Shown piece after piece: positions 26,290-35,438 of a stretch of DNA of 64,000 nt. Origin of the DNA: Sphingomonas arvum (lineage in GTDB: Bacteria; Pseudomonadota; Alphaproteobacteria; Sphingomonadales; Sphingomonadaceae). The stretch is taken from the NCBI RefSeq assembly GCF_026013565.1, contig NZ_JAPDOB010000001.1, positions 1,449,686 to 1,513,685 on the forward strand, given 5' to 3'. The number at the start of each line of letters is the position of its first letter. Positions within the stretch are counted from its first letter, which is position 1. Both the position numbers and the translations under genes were made by a program. The notes under the pieces were generated by a model. The model had not been told where the DNA came from. It ran no database searches and was given only the letters and a program-made list of their open reading frames with translations.

Positions 26290-26898
26290 GTGACGCATTG
26301 GACTTCGGAGCTTCAGGCCTACCGAGCGCCTCTTCTCAAGCTCGAGGAAGCAGCGTCCGCGGCCTACAACGCCTTCGTCTACCGGGACGAGCAACAGGCC
26401 GCGCTCGTGCGAGCCATGCTGTTCGACCGAGGCGTTGCGGAGTTCACGGGTCCGCGAACCTCCGGCATGGTGCACGATGGAAGACTCATGGCGTTTATCA
26501 GCGCCTTGCCGGCAGAGGAGCTTCGCAAGTGCCGGATGAAATCGGCTCTGGCGATCGCCAAGGCGGGCTTCTTCGACGAGGACCCTGAGCTTTACGGACG
26601 AATGCAGGTAGCCGCGACAACCGGGGCTTCGCTGGAGGATGGGGACCACTACATCAGTCGGGTCGCGGTGGATCCGCAGTTCAGCGGCCGAGGACTTGCG
26701 GGGCTGCTGATCGAACATGCCCGTGAGCGGGCGGCAAGCGGGGGCGCAAGCAGGCTGACGCTGGAAGTCGCGAGCCAGAACCATGTGGCACAGAAGCTGT
26801 ACCTCCGACACGGCTTCCAGGAAGTCGCGGTCCGGCAGGCCGACGATCCCCGAACCGGACGTTCGCTGTCGCTCATTCAACTTGCGAAACGGGTCTGA
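26290..26898 (+). CDS. GNAT family N-acetyltransferase
   Basis: A 202-residue acyltransferase with the GNAT acetyl-CoA site ISRVAVDPQFSGRGLAGLLIEH (motif A; the R/QxxGxG/A element is SGRGLAG) and motif B LEVASQNHVAQKLYLRHGF near the C-terminus. The start is GTG at 26290. It follows the flippase by 64 bp on the same strand and converges on the adenylation gene. It could acylate an amino sugar or small molecule of the glycan cluster; substrate unknown. Confidence 0.85.
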   Translation: MTHWTSELQAYRAPLLKLEEAASAAYNAFVYRDEQQAALVRAMLFDRGVAEFTGPRTSGMVHDGRLMAFISALPAEELRKCRMKSALAIAKAGFFDEDPELYGRMQVAATTGASLEDGDHYISRVAVDPQFSGRGLAGLLIEHARERAASGGASRLTLEVASQNHVAQKLYLRHGFQEVAVRQADDPRTGRSLSLIQLAKRV

Positions 26899-26935
26899 GG
26901 CGAGTTCAAGGCAAGGCGTTGACGACTGGCGGCGA

Positions 26936-28543
26936 TCAGCTTTCCGACAAGCTTTCCGCCAGCGCCTTGCGATCAATCTTGCCATTGGCGTTGAGCGGCA
27001 TGCGCTCGACCACCCGAATGTCCTTCGGGATCATGTAGTCCGGCAAGCGCTTGCGGGCTTGCGCCCGGGACCAGTCGAGATCCACCTCTGTTCCGCTCAC
27101 GAACGCGACGATACCTTCCGCGCTGCCGTCCTTGACGGGCCAGCCTATTGCTACTGCTTCCACCGTATTGGCTTCGCTGAGCAGGCAAGCCTCAACTTCG
27201 CCGAGCTCGACGCGGAAGCCCATGACCTTGATCTGGTGATCGGTCCGGCCAAGGTAGACATAGTCGCCGGTGGGCAGACGCCGGACGCGATCTCCGGTAC
27301 GGTAGAAGCGCTCACCTGGGTAACCCTGGCCGGGTAATTCGACGAAGCGCTCGGCGGTCTTCTCGCGATCGCGCCAGTAGCCTGGCGTGGTCTGCGGCCC
27401 CGAGACGCACAACTCCCCGGAAGCGCCGTCCTCAACGGACCGCAGCTCATCATCGACGACAGCAGCGCCAAGTCCAGGAAATGGGCGCCCGATCGGCACC
27501 AGGCCGTTGACGCAAGCCGCCGGCGAAGATCCCGTATCCCAGCGATACCAAAGGCAAGCGATCGTCAGTTCGGTCGGACCGTAGAGGTTCTCGACCACCG
27601 AACTGGGAGCCGCCCCCTGCCACGCTTCGGCGGTTTCGGCCGGCAGCGGCTCGCCGCAGAACAAACTCACCCGGAGTGAGCCGAGCGAGGCGGGCTTGAG
27701 CGTGTTCTTCTTGCGCATCAATGCCGGAATGGAAGGCACGGAGAACCATACCGTCAGCTCGTTCCTGGTAATGAAACGCGCCGGTGCAATCAGGTCCAGC
27801 GGCTGCAACGCATAGACGCTGGCGCCCTTCTCCCACGCCACGAACAGGTCGAAGATCGACAGATCGAATGTTTGATCGAAGGTCTGCGAGAAGCGGTCGT
27901 CACCCGTGATGCCGTAATGAGCAACGGCGAAGTCGATGAAGGCCAATGCGTTGGCGTGGGTAACGGGGACGCCTTTCGGCCGACCCGTACTGCCCGAAGT
28001 GAACAGGAGATAAGCGATGTCGTTCGGCAGGAGGGGAGGCAGGTCCTGGAGCTGCGGCTCGCTCGCCAACTCCGCCGCTGCCACGACGGCCCCCACGACG
28101 GCATCGACACTCTCCGCCTCGGGTGCAAGCAGCAGTGGCGCGACGTCGAGCCCATCCAGGACCTCCGCTAGCTGCGCCAGCGCGGTTTGATCGACGATGA
28201 TGGCGTCCAGCTCCGCCTGCCGGATCATCTCCCGGGTCCGCTCCCGTGGGAACGTTGGATTCAGCGGCACGAAGGTGGCGCCGCTGAACAGCGCCGCGAG
28301 CACTCCTGCATAGCTCACCCGGCTACGATAACCGAATACCCCGATCCGCTGGGCGGGCCGGCCGAGCCGTGAGACGATCGCATTGGCCCAAGTGCGGGCG
28401 GATCGCTCGATTTCCGAATAGCTGTGGGTTGCCCCCTTGATCACCAGGCATGGCGAGTCGGGGCGTTCGGCCGCGGAGCGAAGAAAACCGGTCCGCATCG
28501 AACGGCCATCGACCCGGTCGATCGTCAGCGGCTCGGCATGCAT
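26936..28543 (-). CDS. Stand-alone amino-acid adenylation enzyme (NRPS A-domain / DltA-like)
   Basis: A 535-residue ANL enzyme. It shows the A-domain core motifs in order: A3 LLFTSGSTGRPKG, A4 FDLSIFDLFVAWEKG, A5 NLYGPTELTI, A7 YRTGDRV, A8 GRTDHQIKVMGFRVELGEVE and A10 NGKIDRKAL. No condensation or thioesterase domain is attached. ATG at 28543 shares one base with the stop of the acyl carrier protein (TGATG), so the two are translated together. By analogy with DltA-DltC pairs it should activate an amino acid or related acid and load it on that carrier. The identity of the amino acid is not determined. Confidence 0.88.
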   Translation of the reverse strand: MHAEPLTIDRVDGRSMRTGFLRSAAERPDSPCLVIKGATHSYSEIERSARTWANAIVSRLGRPAQRIGVFGYRSRVSYAGVLAALFSGATFVPLNPTFPRERTREMIRQAELDAIIVDQTALAQLAEVLDGLDVAPLLLAPEAESVDAVVGAVVAAAELASEPQLQDLPPLLPNDIAYLLFTSGSTGRPKGVPVTHANALAFIDFAVAHYGITGDDRFSQTFDQTFDLSIFDLFVAWEKGASVYALQPLDLIAPARFITRNELTVWFSVPSIPALMRKKNTLKPASLGSLRVSLFCGEPLPAETAEAWQGAAPSSVVENLYGPTELTIACLWYRWDTGSSPAACVNGLVPIGRPFPGLGAAVVDDELRSVEDGASGELCVSGPQTTPGYWRDREKTAERFVELPGQGYPGERFYRTGDRVRRLPTGDYVYLGRTDHQIKVMGFRVELGEVEACLLSEANTVEAVAIGWPVKDGSAEGIVAFVSGTEVDLDWSRAQARKRLPDYMIPKDIRVVERMPLNANGKIDRKALAESLSES

Positions 28544-28767
28544 CAGGCCGCGACCCCTTCGACGTACTTCCTGATGGCCCCGACGGTAGTCAGCTCCACC
28601 ATCGTGTCTTCGTCGATCTCCACATCATAGTCGCTTTCGATCTGAAGCATGAGCGAGACATGGGCGAGGCTGTCCCAGCCCGGGATTGACCCATATGCCA
28701 AGTCGTCCTGCACATCCTGCGGTGCGATCTTGAGCGTTTGCGCGATGACCTCGGTAAGCTTGTCCAT
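28543..28767 (-). CDS. Acyl/peptidyl carrier protein
   Basis: A 74-residue carrier with the phosphopantetheine attachment motif GWDSLAHVSL; the modified serine is S33. Acidic and helical throughout, of normal ACP length. ATG at 28767, 25 bp after the GNAT-like gene and coupled to the adenylation enzyme downstream. It is most likely the thiol carrier for the activated residue in this cluster, comparable to DltC, and not the fatty-acid-synthesis ACP. Confidence 0.9.
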   Translation of the reverse strand: MDKLTEVIAQTLKIAPQDVQDDLAYGSIPGWDSLAHVSLMLQIESDYDVEIDEDTMVELTTVGAIRKYVEGVAA

Positions 28768-28792
28768 CAGACTTCATTCCTCTTGCGCTTGT

Positions 28793-29827
28793 TCACGGGA
28801 CAAGCCCCAGATCGGTGTCAAGGTAACTCATCTCGGCGAAGCCCTGCTCACATGCGCCAGGACCCTCGAGCAGAGTGATGTAGAGATCGTGCGCTTCGCC
28901 CGTGATGAAGCCTCCTCGCTTCAACAACTCCAATGTCGGAACGTCGTTGCCGGAGACCACCGTTGCCAGCACCGTTGCAGCTTCCTGATTGCGCAAACGC
29001 GCCAGAATATCGGCAAGCAGCGGCTCCAGCAGGTGCTTCCCCTCCGCGGTCGACCGCACTGACAGGCGCCACTTGTCGGGGTTGTCATGGCGTCTCCAGA
29101 GCAGGGCTCCGGCCGCAGCGGAACCCGAACCGACATGGCATGACCGCACATCCAGGCTGGGGCAGCGCCCTATCCAGGCCAGATGCCGAGCGTCGTAGCG
29201 CACGACGGCGACGCCTGCTTCCGGTCGGTCGAACAGCGCTGCCACGGGGGCGCTCACACCCGTGGACATCGTCACCGGCACTTCCGGATCAGCCGTCTTC
29301 CGCAACGGAAGGGTTAGCTGTCCGAGGCGCGTTCGGCTCAGTTTGGGGGCGAACGACGCTGCCCGCTCGATCCGTTCGAGCAGCGGCTTCAGCCGCAATG
29401 GCCGCCGCAGTGCGACCGCCGCATCCGGGATGGTCCGCGTGCGCATGCGGGGCACAATCGAGCGAGTATATTCGGTGCCCCCAACTCCACCCACGAAATC
29501 GTAGTTCTTGTGCACCTTGCTAAGCAGAAGAATGCCGATCCCGGGACTGTTGGCGGGATCCTCGACCGCCCAATCACAGGTCCAGACGAGGTCGCGGTCG
29601 CCAGCGTCGCCGGTCGCGACCGTGACCGGAATCACCCCGATGAAGCCCTGCACGCGGCCTTGCTTGAGCCAGGCGAAACCCCGCTCACGACCGTTGTTGA
29701 ACTCGCTGTCGTAGTACTTCCAGCGGAGTTCATCGGGCGAGAAGCCCCGGCCGATGCCCGGCTTCGTAAGATAGTCTTCGACGAGCTCCTGCGGGACGGT
29801 GCTCATCGGCACGATCGACGTTTTCAA
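28793..29827 (-). CDS. GNAT-fold protein of the glycan cluster
   Basis: A 344-residue protein. The N-terminal half resembles GNAT-like proteins found in polysaccharide loci (DELRWKYYDS near residue 30, GFIGVIPVTVA, WTCDWAVEDPANSPGIGILLLSK), with a second acyl-transferase-like half ending LELLKRGGFITGEAHDLYIT. The start is TTG at 29827: it overlaps the serine hydrolase stop (TTGA) and has a strong GGGAGG seven bases upstream. It may transfer the residue carried by the adjacent ACP to a glycan or lipid acceptor, as GNAT and FemAB-like enzymes do elsewhere. This is inference. Confidence 0.7.
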   Translation of the reverse strand: MKTSIVPMSTVPQELVEDYLTKPGIGRGFSPDELRWKYYDSEFNNGRERGFAWLKQGRVQGFIGVIPVTVATGDAGDRDLVWTCDWAVEDPANSPGIGILLLSKVHKNYDFVGGVGGTEYTRSIVPRMRTRTIPDAAVALRRPLRLKPLLERIERAASFAPKLSRTRLGQLTLPLRKTADPEVPVTMSTGVSAPVAALFDRPEAGVAVVRYDARHLAWIGRCPSLDVRSCHVGSGSAAAGALLWRRHDNPDKWRLSVRSTAEGKHLLEPLLADILARLRNQEAATVLATVVSGNDVPTLELLKRGGFITGEAHDLYITLLEGPGACEQGFAEMSYLDTDLGLVP

Positions 29828-31038
29828 GCAGGCCTCCCGATCGCCGACTGCTGCTCGGGCGCGGCTGATTCGTCCTCCGCCAGTTGCCCCGCCGCGGCCA
29901 GGGCCGACTGAGCGATCCGCGCTCCATGACGGACCAGCCACCCGCTTTCCGTGGTCCTTGACGCGATGAGCGCCCAGGTCACGCCGGTGGCCGGATCATG
30001 CCAACCCACGCAGCCCGACGACCCGATCTGACCGAACGAACCCGGCATGGTCGGGGGAGCCCAATGCGGCTGCTTGCCACCCTGTAACTCCACCGCCAGC
30101 CCCCAAGGGCACGGGGACCAGGTGATGCTTCTCGAAGATCCATGCGCAAGGAATGCCTCGGTGGAGATGAAACCACCACTCAGCCCCCCGGTTCGATCCG
30201 TGGTGGCCCGTTCGACCATGGCCGGTGAAAGGAAGTTCCCGGAAGCACTGTAACTACGAACAAGGGTCAGGAGACCGGAAACGTCCGTAAGCACGCCAGC
30301 CCATGGCGTGCCCCCCTCTCGGCTCATCGGGGAGTTGTACGGCTCCAGCGGCGTACCCGTGTAGGGACTTGGTACATCCGTCACCGCGACCACATGACCG
30401 GCGGCCGGCCGACCGACATAGGCTTCGATCCGCAGTGGCTCAAACACGATTTCCTGAAGTAGGTCCGCGAAGCTGCGCCTGGTGACCCGCTCGGCGGCGA
30501 GAGCCAGCAGCCCATAGGCGACATTGCTGTACTGAACGACCGTGCCCGGCTCGTGCACCACATCGGTCACCAGGCAGGCTTCGGCGAGTTCGCCAGGCCA
30601 CTGCATGCCCTCATGCACTCGTAGGTCGCCAGGCGGCTCTGACAGCTCATGCCGAACTTCGATCGGGAGGCCTGCGATATGGCACAGCATGCGCTCGATT
30701 GTGACGCCGGGTGTTCGCGCGACCCGTGCGTCGGCCAGATAGTCGCCGATGTGTGCAGTCTCGTCGATCAGCCCGTCCTCGATCAGACGAAGGATCAGCA
30801 GGCCGGTTGCCAGCTTGCTGGCCGAGGCCAAATGGGCAAGGCTCCCTTCCGACAGGGGAACACCCAGCGCGTCTTCGCCCAGGCAAGCGCTGAGCTGATC
30901 ACCGGCTGGCGTGGCGATGGCGAAGATTGCCCCGGGCACTCCGAACGGACTGGCCGGATTGTTGCTCACAATGCGCTCGAGCCGCGAGCAAAGGTGGCTT
31001 CTCGCCTTGCCCGCGGCACTCCGCGGCGTAACCAACAC
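29824..31038 (-). CDS. Serine hydrolase, beta-lactamase/class C family
   Basis: A 404-residue penicillin-binding-protein-like hydrolase. The SxxK active-site motif appears as SASK, the YxN motif as YSNVAYG, and the family block CHIAGLPIE stands for the usual HTSGLP. GTG at 31038 has AGGGAGA at good spacing; an upstream in-frame GTG at 31137 gives 33 extra residues. No clear signal peptide is visible. First gene of the four-gene unit hydrolase, GNAT, ACP, adenylation. It could act as an esterase or transesterase releasing or transferring the carrier-bound acyl group; the substrate is unknown. Confidence 0.85.
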   Translation of the reverse strand: MLVTPRSAAGKARSHLCSRLERIVSNNPASPFGVPGAIFAIATPAGDQLSACLGEDALGVPLSEGSLAHLASASKLATGLLILRLIEDGLIDETAHIGDYLADARVARTPGVTIERMLCHIAGLPIEVRHELSEPPGDLRVHEGMQWPGELAEACLVTDVVHEPGTVVQYSNVAYGLLALAAERVTRRSFADLLQEIVFEPLRIEAYVGRPAAGHVVAVTDVPSPYTGTPLEPYNSPMSREGGTPWAGVLTDVSGLLTLVRSYSASGNFLSPAMVERATTDRTGGLSGGFISTEAFLAHGSSRSITWSPCPWGLAVELQGGKQPHWAPPTMPGSFGQIGSSGCVGWHDPATGVTWALIASRTTESGWLVRHGARIAQSALAAAGQLAEDESAAPEQQSAIGRPA

Positions 31039-31189
31039 GATCAAAAGTCTCCCTAAAGCTCGCTCAACTCGCTCATGAAAGAGCACGGAGGATTGGTTCG
31101 TTCCTGAACCAGCTATTCTCGCGAAGGTTGCGAGCACACGAAACCTCCGTCCTCATCCTGCATTCTTCTAATGCAATAAGAGGAATTTA

Positions 31190-32896
31190 GTGACGGATTC
31201 TGACGCTCCTGCTCGCAACGTACGGTTCGGCATATCGTGCGACGCGGAGCGGCTGGCCACGTGGCAGATCGATTGCATCCACGCACTGTTGCGTTTGGAG
31301 GGGGTCAGCCCCGCATTGCTGATCATCCGTGACTTACCGCCGGGGAAAGCCGTGCGGGCTGGGAGTGCAAGCCGTCGGCCCCTTCGCGAGACCCTCTGGC
31401 GTTCATATCGCCGGCGTCGGTTCGACGAAGCGTCAGACCCGGAGCACATGCAAAGCCTGCCTCCTGAATTCGCCGAAGTCCCGGTGAAGCGCTGGCCGGG
31501 CAACGAGCCGCCTGGTGACGGCGGGGATGTCCGTCGTTGCGATTTGGACTTCGTCTTGCACTTCGGCACTGGTGAACCCCACGGCGAACTACACGACCTG
31601 GCTCGCCATGGCGTCTGGGCATTCCATTTCGGTGATCCGCAGGAGCCATCGAGAAACCCCCCGGGCTTCTGGGAAGTCTATCGTCGCAAGCCGGTGACCG
31701 CGGCCGCGCTGACCCAATGGAGCAAGGATGGTCGTGAACAAAGGACGCTACACAGCGGCTTCTTCGAGACGGACGCCACATCCTACCGACGGAATCGAGA
31801 TCAACTGCTCAGCGCCGCCGCCGCATGGCCAGCTCAGGTCTGCAAACATCTTCGGCTGACGGGCTCCGTTCAAACCACCGACCAGGTCAAGCCACCGCTC
31901 CTCGGACAGCAGGAGGTTCCCTCGAGCTTCGACCTTCTGAACTTGTGGTGGCGGCAGGCCACGGCATCGTTGCGCAAGCAGTATCGATCGCTCTTCCGCC
32001 ATCAACAGTGGCGCATCGGCATCGTCGATGCTCCCATCGAACAGGTGGCGGGGCTCAGCGGCGGCGGCGGCGAGATGCCGGTCCGGTGGCTCTCCAACCC
32101 GCCAGGGAGATTCCTAGCAGATCCGTTCGCGGTTGAACTTGAGGACGGCAACGGCGGGTCTGCGCTACTCCTCGCGGAAGATTACAGCTGGTCTAAAGCC
32201 CGGGGTCGGATTTCCGCCGTTCTCCTCAACGAGCCTGCGCCCAGCCAGCCGGAGATCATCTTCGACCTGCCATACCACATGTCCTATCCGTACGTGTTCT
32301 GGCACGATGGACGCCTGTTCTGTGTTCCGGAAACCAATGAGGCACGACAGGTGAGTCTCTACGCTTACGACCAGGCGAATATGACTTGGGCTAGGGAGCG
32401 GGTACTGATCGAAGGACGACGGCTGGCAGATTCCACTCTGTTGCAGTGGCAAGGCTGCTGGTGGCTGTTCGCGACGGACGAAGAAGACCAATCGCTCGTC
32501 AACTTGCATGCTTGGATGGCACCAAATCTTCGGGGCCCGTGGCGCGAGCATCCCGCCAATCCGCTCAAGAGCGACATCCGCTCCAGTCGCCCCGCTGGGC
32601 GGCCGTTCGTCTACAAAGGTGCCTTATACCGACCGGCCCAGGATTGCTCACTCGTTTATGGCGGGGCTGTGGCCGTGAACCGGGTCGACTGCCTGACCCC
32701 TACGCAGTTCCGCGAAACAACCGTGCACGTCGTGCGCCCTTTCCGCGAATGGCACGTTCGCGACGGTCTCCACACCCTCTGCGCGATGGGCGAACGCACG
32801 GTCATCGATGCTTGTCAAGAGGTATTCGTCGGGCGGGCGCTGAAGGCGGCTCTGGCCCGCAAGGTGAAGCGCGTGTCCTTCCCCCGAGTGAGATAG
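31190..32896 (+). CDS. Two-domain protein: formyltransferase-like N-terminus plus GINT1-type beta-propeller
   Basis: A 568-residue protein starting at GTG 31190 behind AAGAGGA. The first 200 residues (VRFGISCDAERLATWQ, LDFVLHFGTGEP, GVWAFHFGDP) resemble the formyltransferase-like domain found in glycan loci. Residues from about 270 onward (WLSNPPGRFLADPFAV, YHMSYPYVFWHDGRLFCVPET, LADSTLLQWQGCWWLFATD, SRPAGRPF) resemble the five-bladed propeller at the N-terminus of glucosamine inositolphosphorylceramide transferase 1. No signal peptide is seen. It probably takes part in surface glycan or glycosphingolipid assembly; the reaction is not established. Divergent from the serine hydrolase. Confidence 0.75.
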   Translation: MTDSDAPARNVRFGISCDAERLATWQIDCIHALLRLEGVSPALLIIRDLPPGKAVRAGSASRRPLRETLWRSYRRRRFDEASDPEHMQSLPPEFAEVPVKRWPGNEPPGDGGDVRRCDLDFVLHFGTGEPHGELHDLARHGVWAFHFGDPQEPSRNPPGFWEVYRRKPVTAAALTQWSKDGREQRTLHSGFFETDATSYRRNRDQLLSAAAAWPAQVCKHLRLTGSVQTTDQVKPPLLGQQEVPSSFDLLNLWWRQATASLRKQYRSLFRHQQWRIGIVDAPIEQVAGLSGGGGEMPVRWLSNPPGRFLADPFAVELEDGNGGSALLLAEDYSWSKARGRISAVLLNEPAPSQPEIIFDLPYHMSYPYVFWHDGRLFCVPETNEARQVSLYAYDQANMTWARERVLIEGRRLADSTLLQWQGCWWLFATDEEDQSLVNLHAWMAPNLRGPWREHPANPLKSDIRSSRPAGRPFVYKGALYRPAQDCSLVYGGAVAVNRVDCLTPTQFRETTVHVVRPFREWHVRDGLHTLCAMGERTVIDACQEVFVGRALKAALARKVKRVSFPRVR

Positions 32897-33560
32897 GTGC
32901 AACGACGTCATAAGTTCGTGCGAGAACTTGGCGGCGCAGGGACGTCCCCCTTCCCAGTGCAAGCCATAGCTGCTTGCGGGTGCCTCGCAAAATCAGCCGT
33001 AGACAGTAGCCCAGTCCGTATCTGATTTGTTCCGACTGCCTTGGACAGGACGCTGCGGCCCGTGGCGTTAGGAACAGGATGGCTGCGGCTTCAGGCCCAG
33101 TCCTCGTAGATCGCTAGGGACGCACCCCTACCCTAACGTTTCGACCCTGGCGCGGTTTGACCGGGACCCAAGCCTTCCCTCCTCCTAGGGATTATGTCGA
33201 TGCTGACGCCATCGGCACTACGGCTGAAAGTCCCAGAGCGTGGGTCACGAGAAGATTCTTTGCATCAGCGATGAAGACAACGCGGTAGGCGCCTGCTCAC
33301 GGCTGCGATCTCGGGTGTTGAGGCGCGTGTTTCTCGCATTCTCTTGGGTGATCATGTCACGCCCGAGCCAACGGTGGACTCCAGCACGGCCATTCAGTGG
33401 CAGTCTCCTCAGCGATCCGGCTATGAGGTAAACAGCTTGTTGGAAAACATGCTGGATGCAGTGCTATCGTCACTTGTCCGCCGACTGCTAGCCGAGCAGA
33501 TGGTGGTCGCGACCTTGGAGAATGACCTGTGAAAGCCGGTAAGCCCAGGACCATCGGTTA
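32897..33560. other. No recognisable gene
   Basis: A 664-bp stretch between the GINT1-like gene and the recombinase remnant. Short frames exist (for example 33344-33532) but show no known motif and no convincing ribosome-binding site. It looks like decayed mobile DNA. Confidence 0.5.
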
Positions 33561-34097
33561 GGTCGCTTCAGCGATGAAAAGCAGAGCCCCACCTCCACGG
33601 AGGACCCCGGGCGCAACATCGCCGTATACGCCAGTGAGAAGGTTATGGATCTGATCGCCTACTTCTCTGACGCGCAATTACCGGAGCTTCAATGGCTCAG
33701 CCCGGGCTCCAATGATGATCCGAGCCGTCGACACCGGCGAAGTCGACGTCGCGATAATCGAGGATTTGGATCGCCTCGGGCGTGATGAGGATTGTCTTTA
33801 ATTTCTCGAGAAACTTCACGCCCACCGAGATGTGGTGCTGCTGTCTGGAGACATCGATCGAGGCGACGGCATTTTCAACAACCGACTGTATGTCGGCGAG
33901 CGCATCTTTAAATGCCGCCGCTATGTTGAAGAGCCGGATGGCAGAGGTGGTATCAAAAGACGCCCTCGGGACGATGACCGCAGTTTGTGGAAGGTCATCT
34001 CGACGCCGGAGTTGCGCATCATCTCAGATGAAACGGGCCCGCGTGAAAGCTCGGCAAGCCACCGAGCGAACCCGGTGCGATGATGACTCGTGAGACG
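33561..34097 (+). pseudogene. Decayed large serine recombinase (resolvase/Recombinase family)
   Basis: Pieces of one recombinase are scattered over three frames. GRFSDEKQSPTSTED (about 33561) is the catalytic N-terminus, VDVAIIEDLDRLGRDED (about 33735-33795) the core of the resolvase domain, IFNNRLYVGERIF (about 33870) with RRYVEEPDG and TPELRIISDE (about 34010) the Recombinase domain, and VKARQATERTR its C-terminal part. Several frameshifts and stops separate them and part of the middle is missing. Together with the integrase remnant near 22.7 kb it brackets the glycan cluster. Confidence 0.8.
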
Positions 34098-34231
34098 AGT
34101 CGTCATTCCGCCCTCCCTTGGTCACCAAGACTCGCTCAAGCTTGAGCTGCATGGAGACCTGTTCCGAATGATCGAGTTTGCCCAAACGGCATCCGATGCC
34201 TTCGGCAAAGCTAAGCACGCCACAAACGGCA

Positions 34232-34260
34232 ACGGCCCCCAGCTGGTGACTGGGGGCCGT
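34232..34260. terminator. Perfect 11-bp stem hairpin
   Basis: ACGGCCCCCAG (34232-34242) pairs perfectly with CTGGGGGCCGT (34250-34260) around a 7-base loop. It is a strong terminator-like stem, but there is no T-run on either side. It lies about 110 bp past the stop of the XRE gene on the minus strand and 135 bp past the recombinase remnant on the plus strand. Confidence 0.45.
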
Positions 34261-34368
34261 ATGACACTGTTGGTTGCGGGGGCGCGATCACACCGCTGTA
34301 GAACGATCATCCGAATAGAACGCACTTCGCATCTGCAACGACGACGTTAAGCGCCCCAGCTGCGACCT

Positions 34369-34632
34369 TCAATCGACTTCGTGTCCAGCCTCAACAAACG
34401 CGAGGCGAACATCCGCGTTTAGGTCTCGTGTTAGGTCAGCAACTGAGGTTTCGAGGTGAGCGGCCAGCCAAACCAGTCTTTCGAGAGTGACGTTCTGCTG
34501 CCCCCACTTGATCCGCCCGTAGTAGGTTCGAGCGAGGCCAGTGTAGTGAGCGAAGCCCTCCTGCGTGAAATCGAGCTCAGCTCGCCGCTCCCGAATTCTA
34601 TCGCCCAGCAATGCTCTTACGTCAGGTCTCAC
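34369..34632 (-). CDS. XRE-family helix-turn-helix regulator
   Basis: An 87-residue single-domain DNA-binding protein: LGDRIRERRAELDFTQEGFAHYTGLARTYYGRIKWGQ covers the five-helix Cro/C1 fold (recognition helix around residues 33-42), and VTLERLVWLAAHLETSVADL closes it. Start is GTG at 34632 without an obvious Shine-Dalgarno; TTG at 34611 would shorten it. It lies next to decayed recombinase DNA, so it may be a leftover of a mobile element. Confidence 0.8.
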   Translation of the reverse strand: MRPDVRALLGDRIRERRAELDFTQEGFAHYTGLARTYYGRIKWGQQNVTLERLVWLAAHLETSVADLTRDLNADVRLAFVEAGHEVD

Positions 34633-34841
34633 GCGCCGCAGCGTTAGTCAGTAGCCGCAGACGGTCCACACTCTGATAGGTGCCCCTTTTTTAAGTTTGA
34701 GCCGGCGGTGCTGGGGAATGGGAATCGGCAAAAGAAATCAGGGCGAGTGACCCAGCTTGCTGCCTGAAAAGCTCGAAAAGAGTCGCTGTCGCGAACTGTC
34801 GCAATGCGCCCCTTCGAGAGTCCAGAACTTACGAGGCGTCG

Positions 34842-35159
34842 ATGAAGCGGAAAGGCAACGCCGGATACGGTCAGATGATCGCTGATGCGGTGCTAGCATC
34901 GGCAAACGATCTCGATCGGCATTCACCGGCTAAAACGTGGTTGGGCTCATGGTTGGAGCCGTGTTCTGTTCGGGATCGTGCACGCAAATGGTTGTCGATG
35001 TGCCTTAAGAATTACTTGAACGACATCCCTGACGAGCAAACTGCGCGATTTCTCAAGGAGATGGCCTGCGACGTGAGGACCATTGGGGCGGATGAGGCGG
35101 TGAATCGCTTCATAGACAAGGTCCTCCCTCAGATCATCTGCAACAGCTCGCCTGCCTGA
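34842..35159 (+). CDS. Hypothetical protein
   Basis: A 105-residue, Lys/Arg- and Trp-containing protein with no family I recognise. ATG at 34842 is preceded by CGAGGCGTCG, a fair ribosome-binding site, and the frame ends in a Cys-Asn-Ser-rich tail. No signal peptide or membrane segment. It sits in the low-density accessory stretch after the recombinase remnant. Confidence 0.45.
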   Translation: MKRKGNAGYGQMIADAVLASANDLDRHSPAKTWLGSWLEPCSVRDRARKWLSMCLKNYLNDIPDEQTARFLKEMACDVRTIGADEAVNRFIDKVLPQIICNSSPA

Positions 35160-35438
35160 GTCTGGATCGAAGATCTGGGTGCCGAGACCGCATACCTCTG
35201 GCCTGCAAATGAGTCCGCCGTCTGGCTGAAATAGGCCGAAAGACTGACCGCCTGCTTATGTGGATCGCCGCCCGTCGAAGACAGCTAACTCACCAATAGG
35301 CGGGTCTCTACGCCCGCAGCTTACCTAATCCCCGGGACTCTACTCGCGGGTACAGCTGACAATCTGTCGGCGGCACGGACTAACGAAGACTTTCTGCGCC
35401 GAGAGGAGCAGCTTTCATCCGCTCTCGTTCGCTTTCAT
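35160..35438. other. No recognisable gene
   Basis: About 280 bp without a credible reading frame, repeat or RNA signature. Confidence 0.4.

Noticed and set aside
34085..34101. GACTCGT/ACGAGTC hairpin after the recombinase remnant as a terminator
   Set aside because: Three-base loop, no T-tract, and the gene it would serve is dead.
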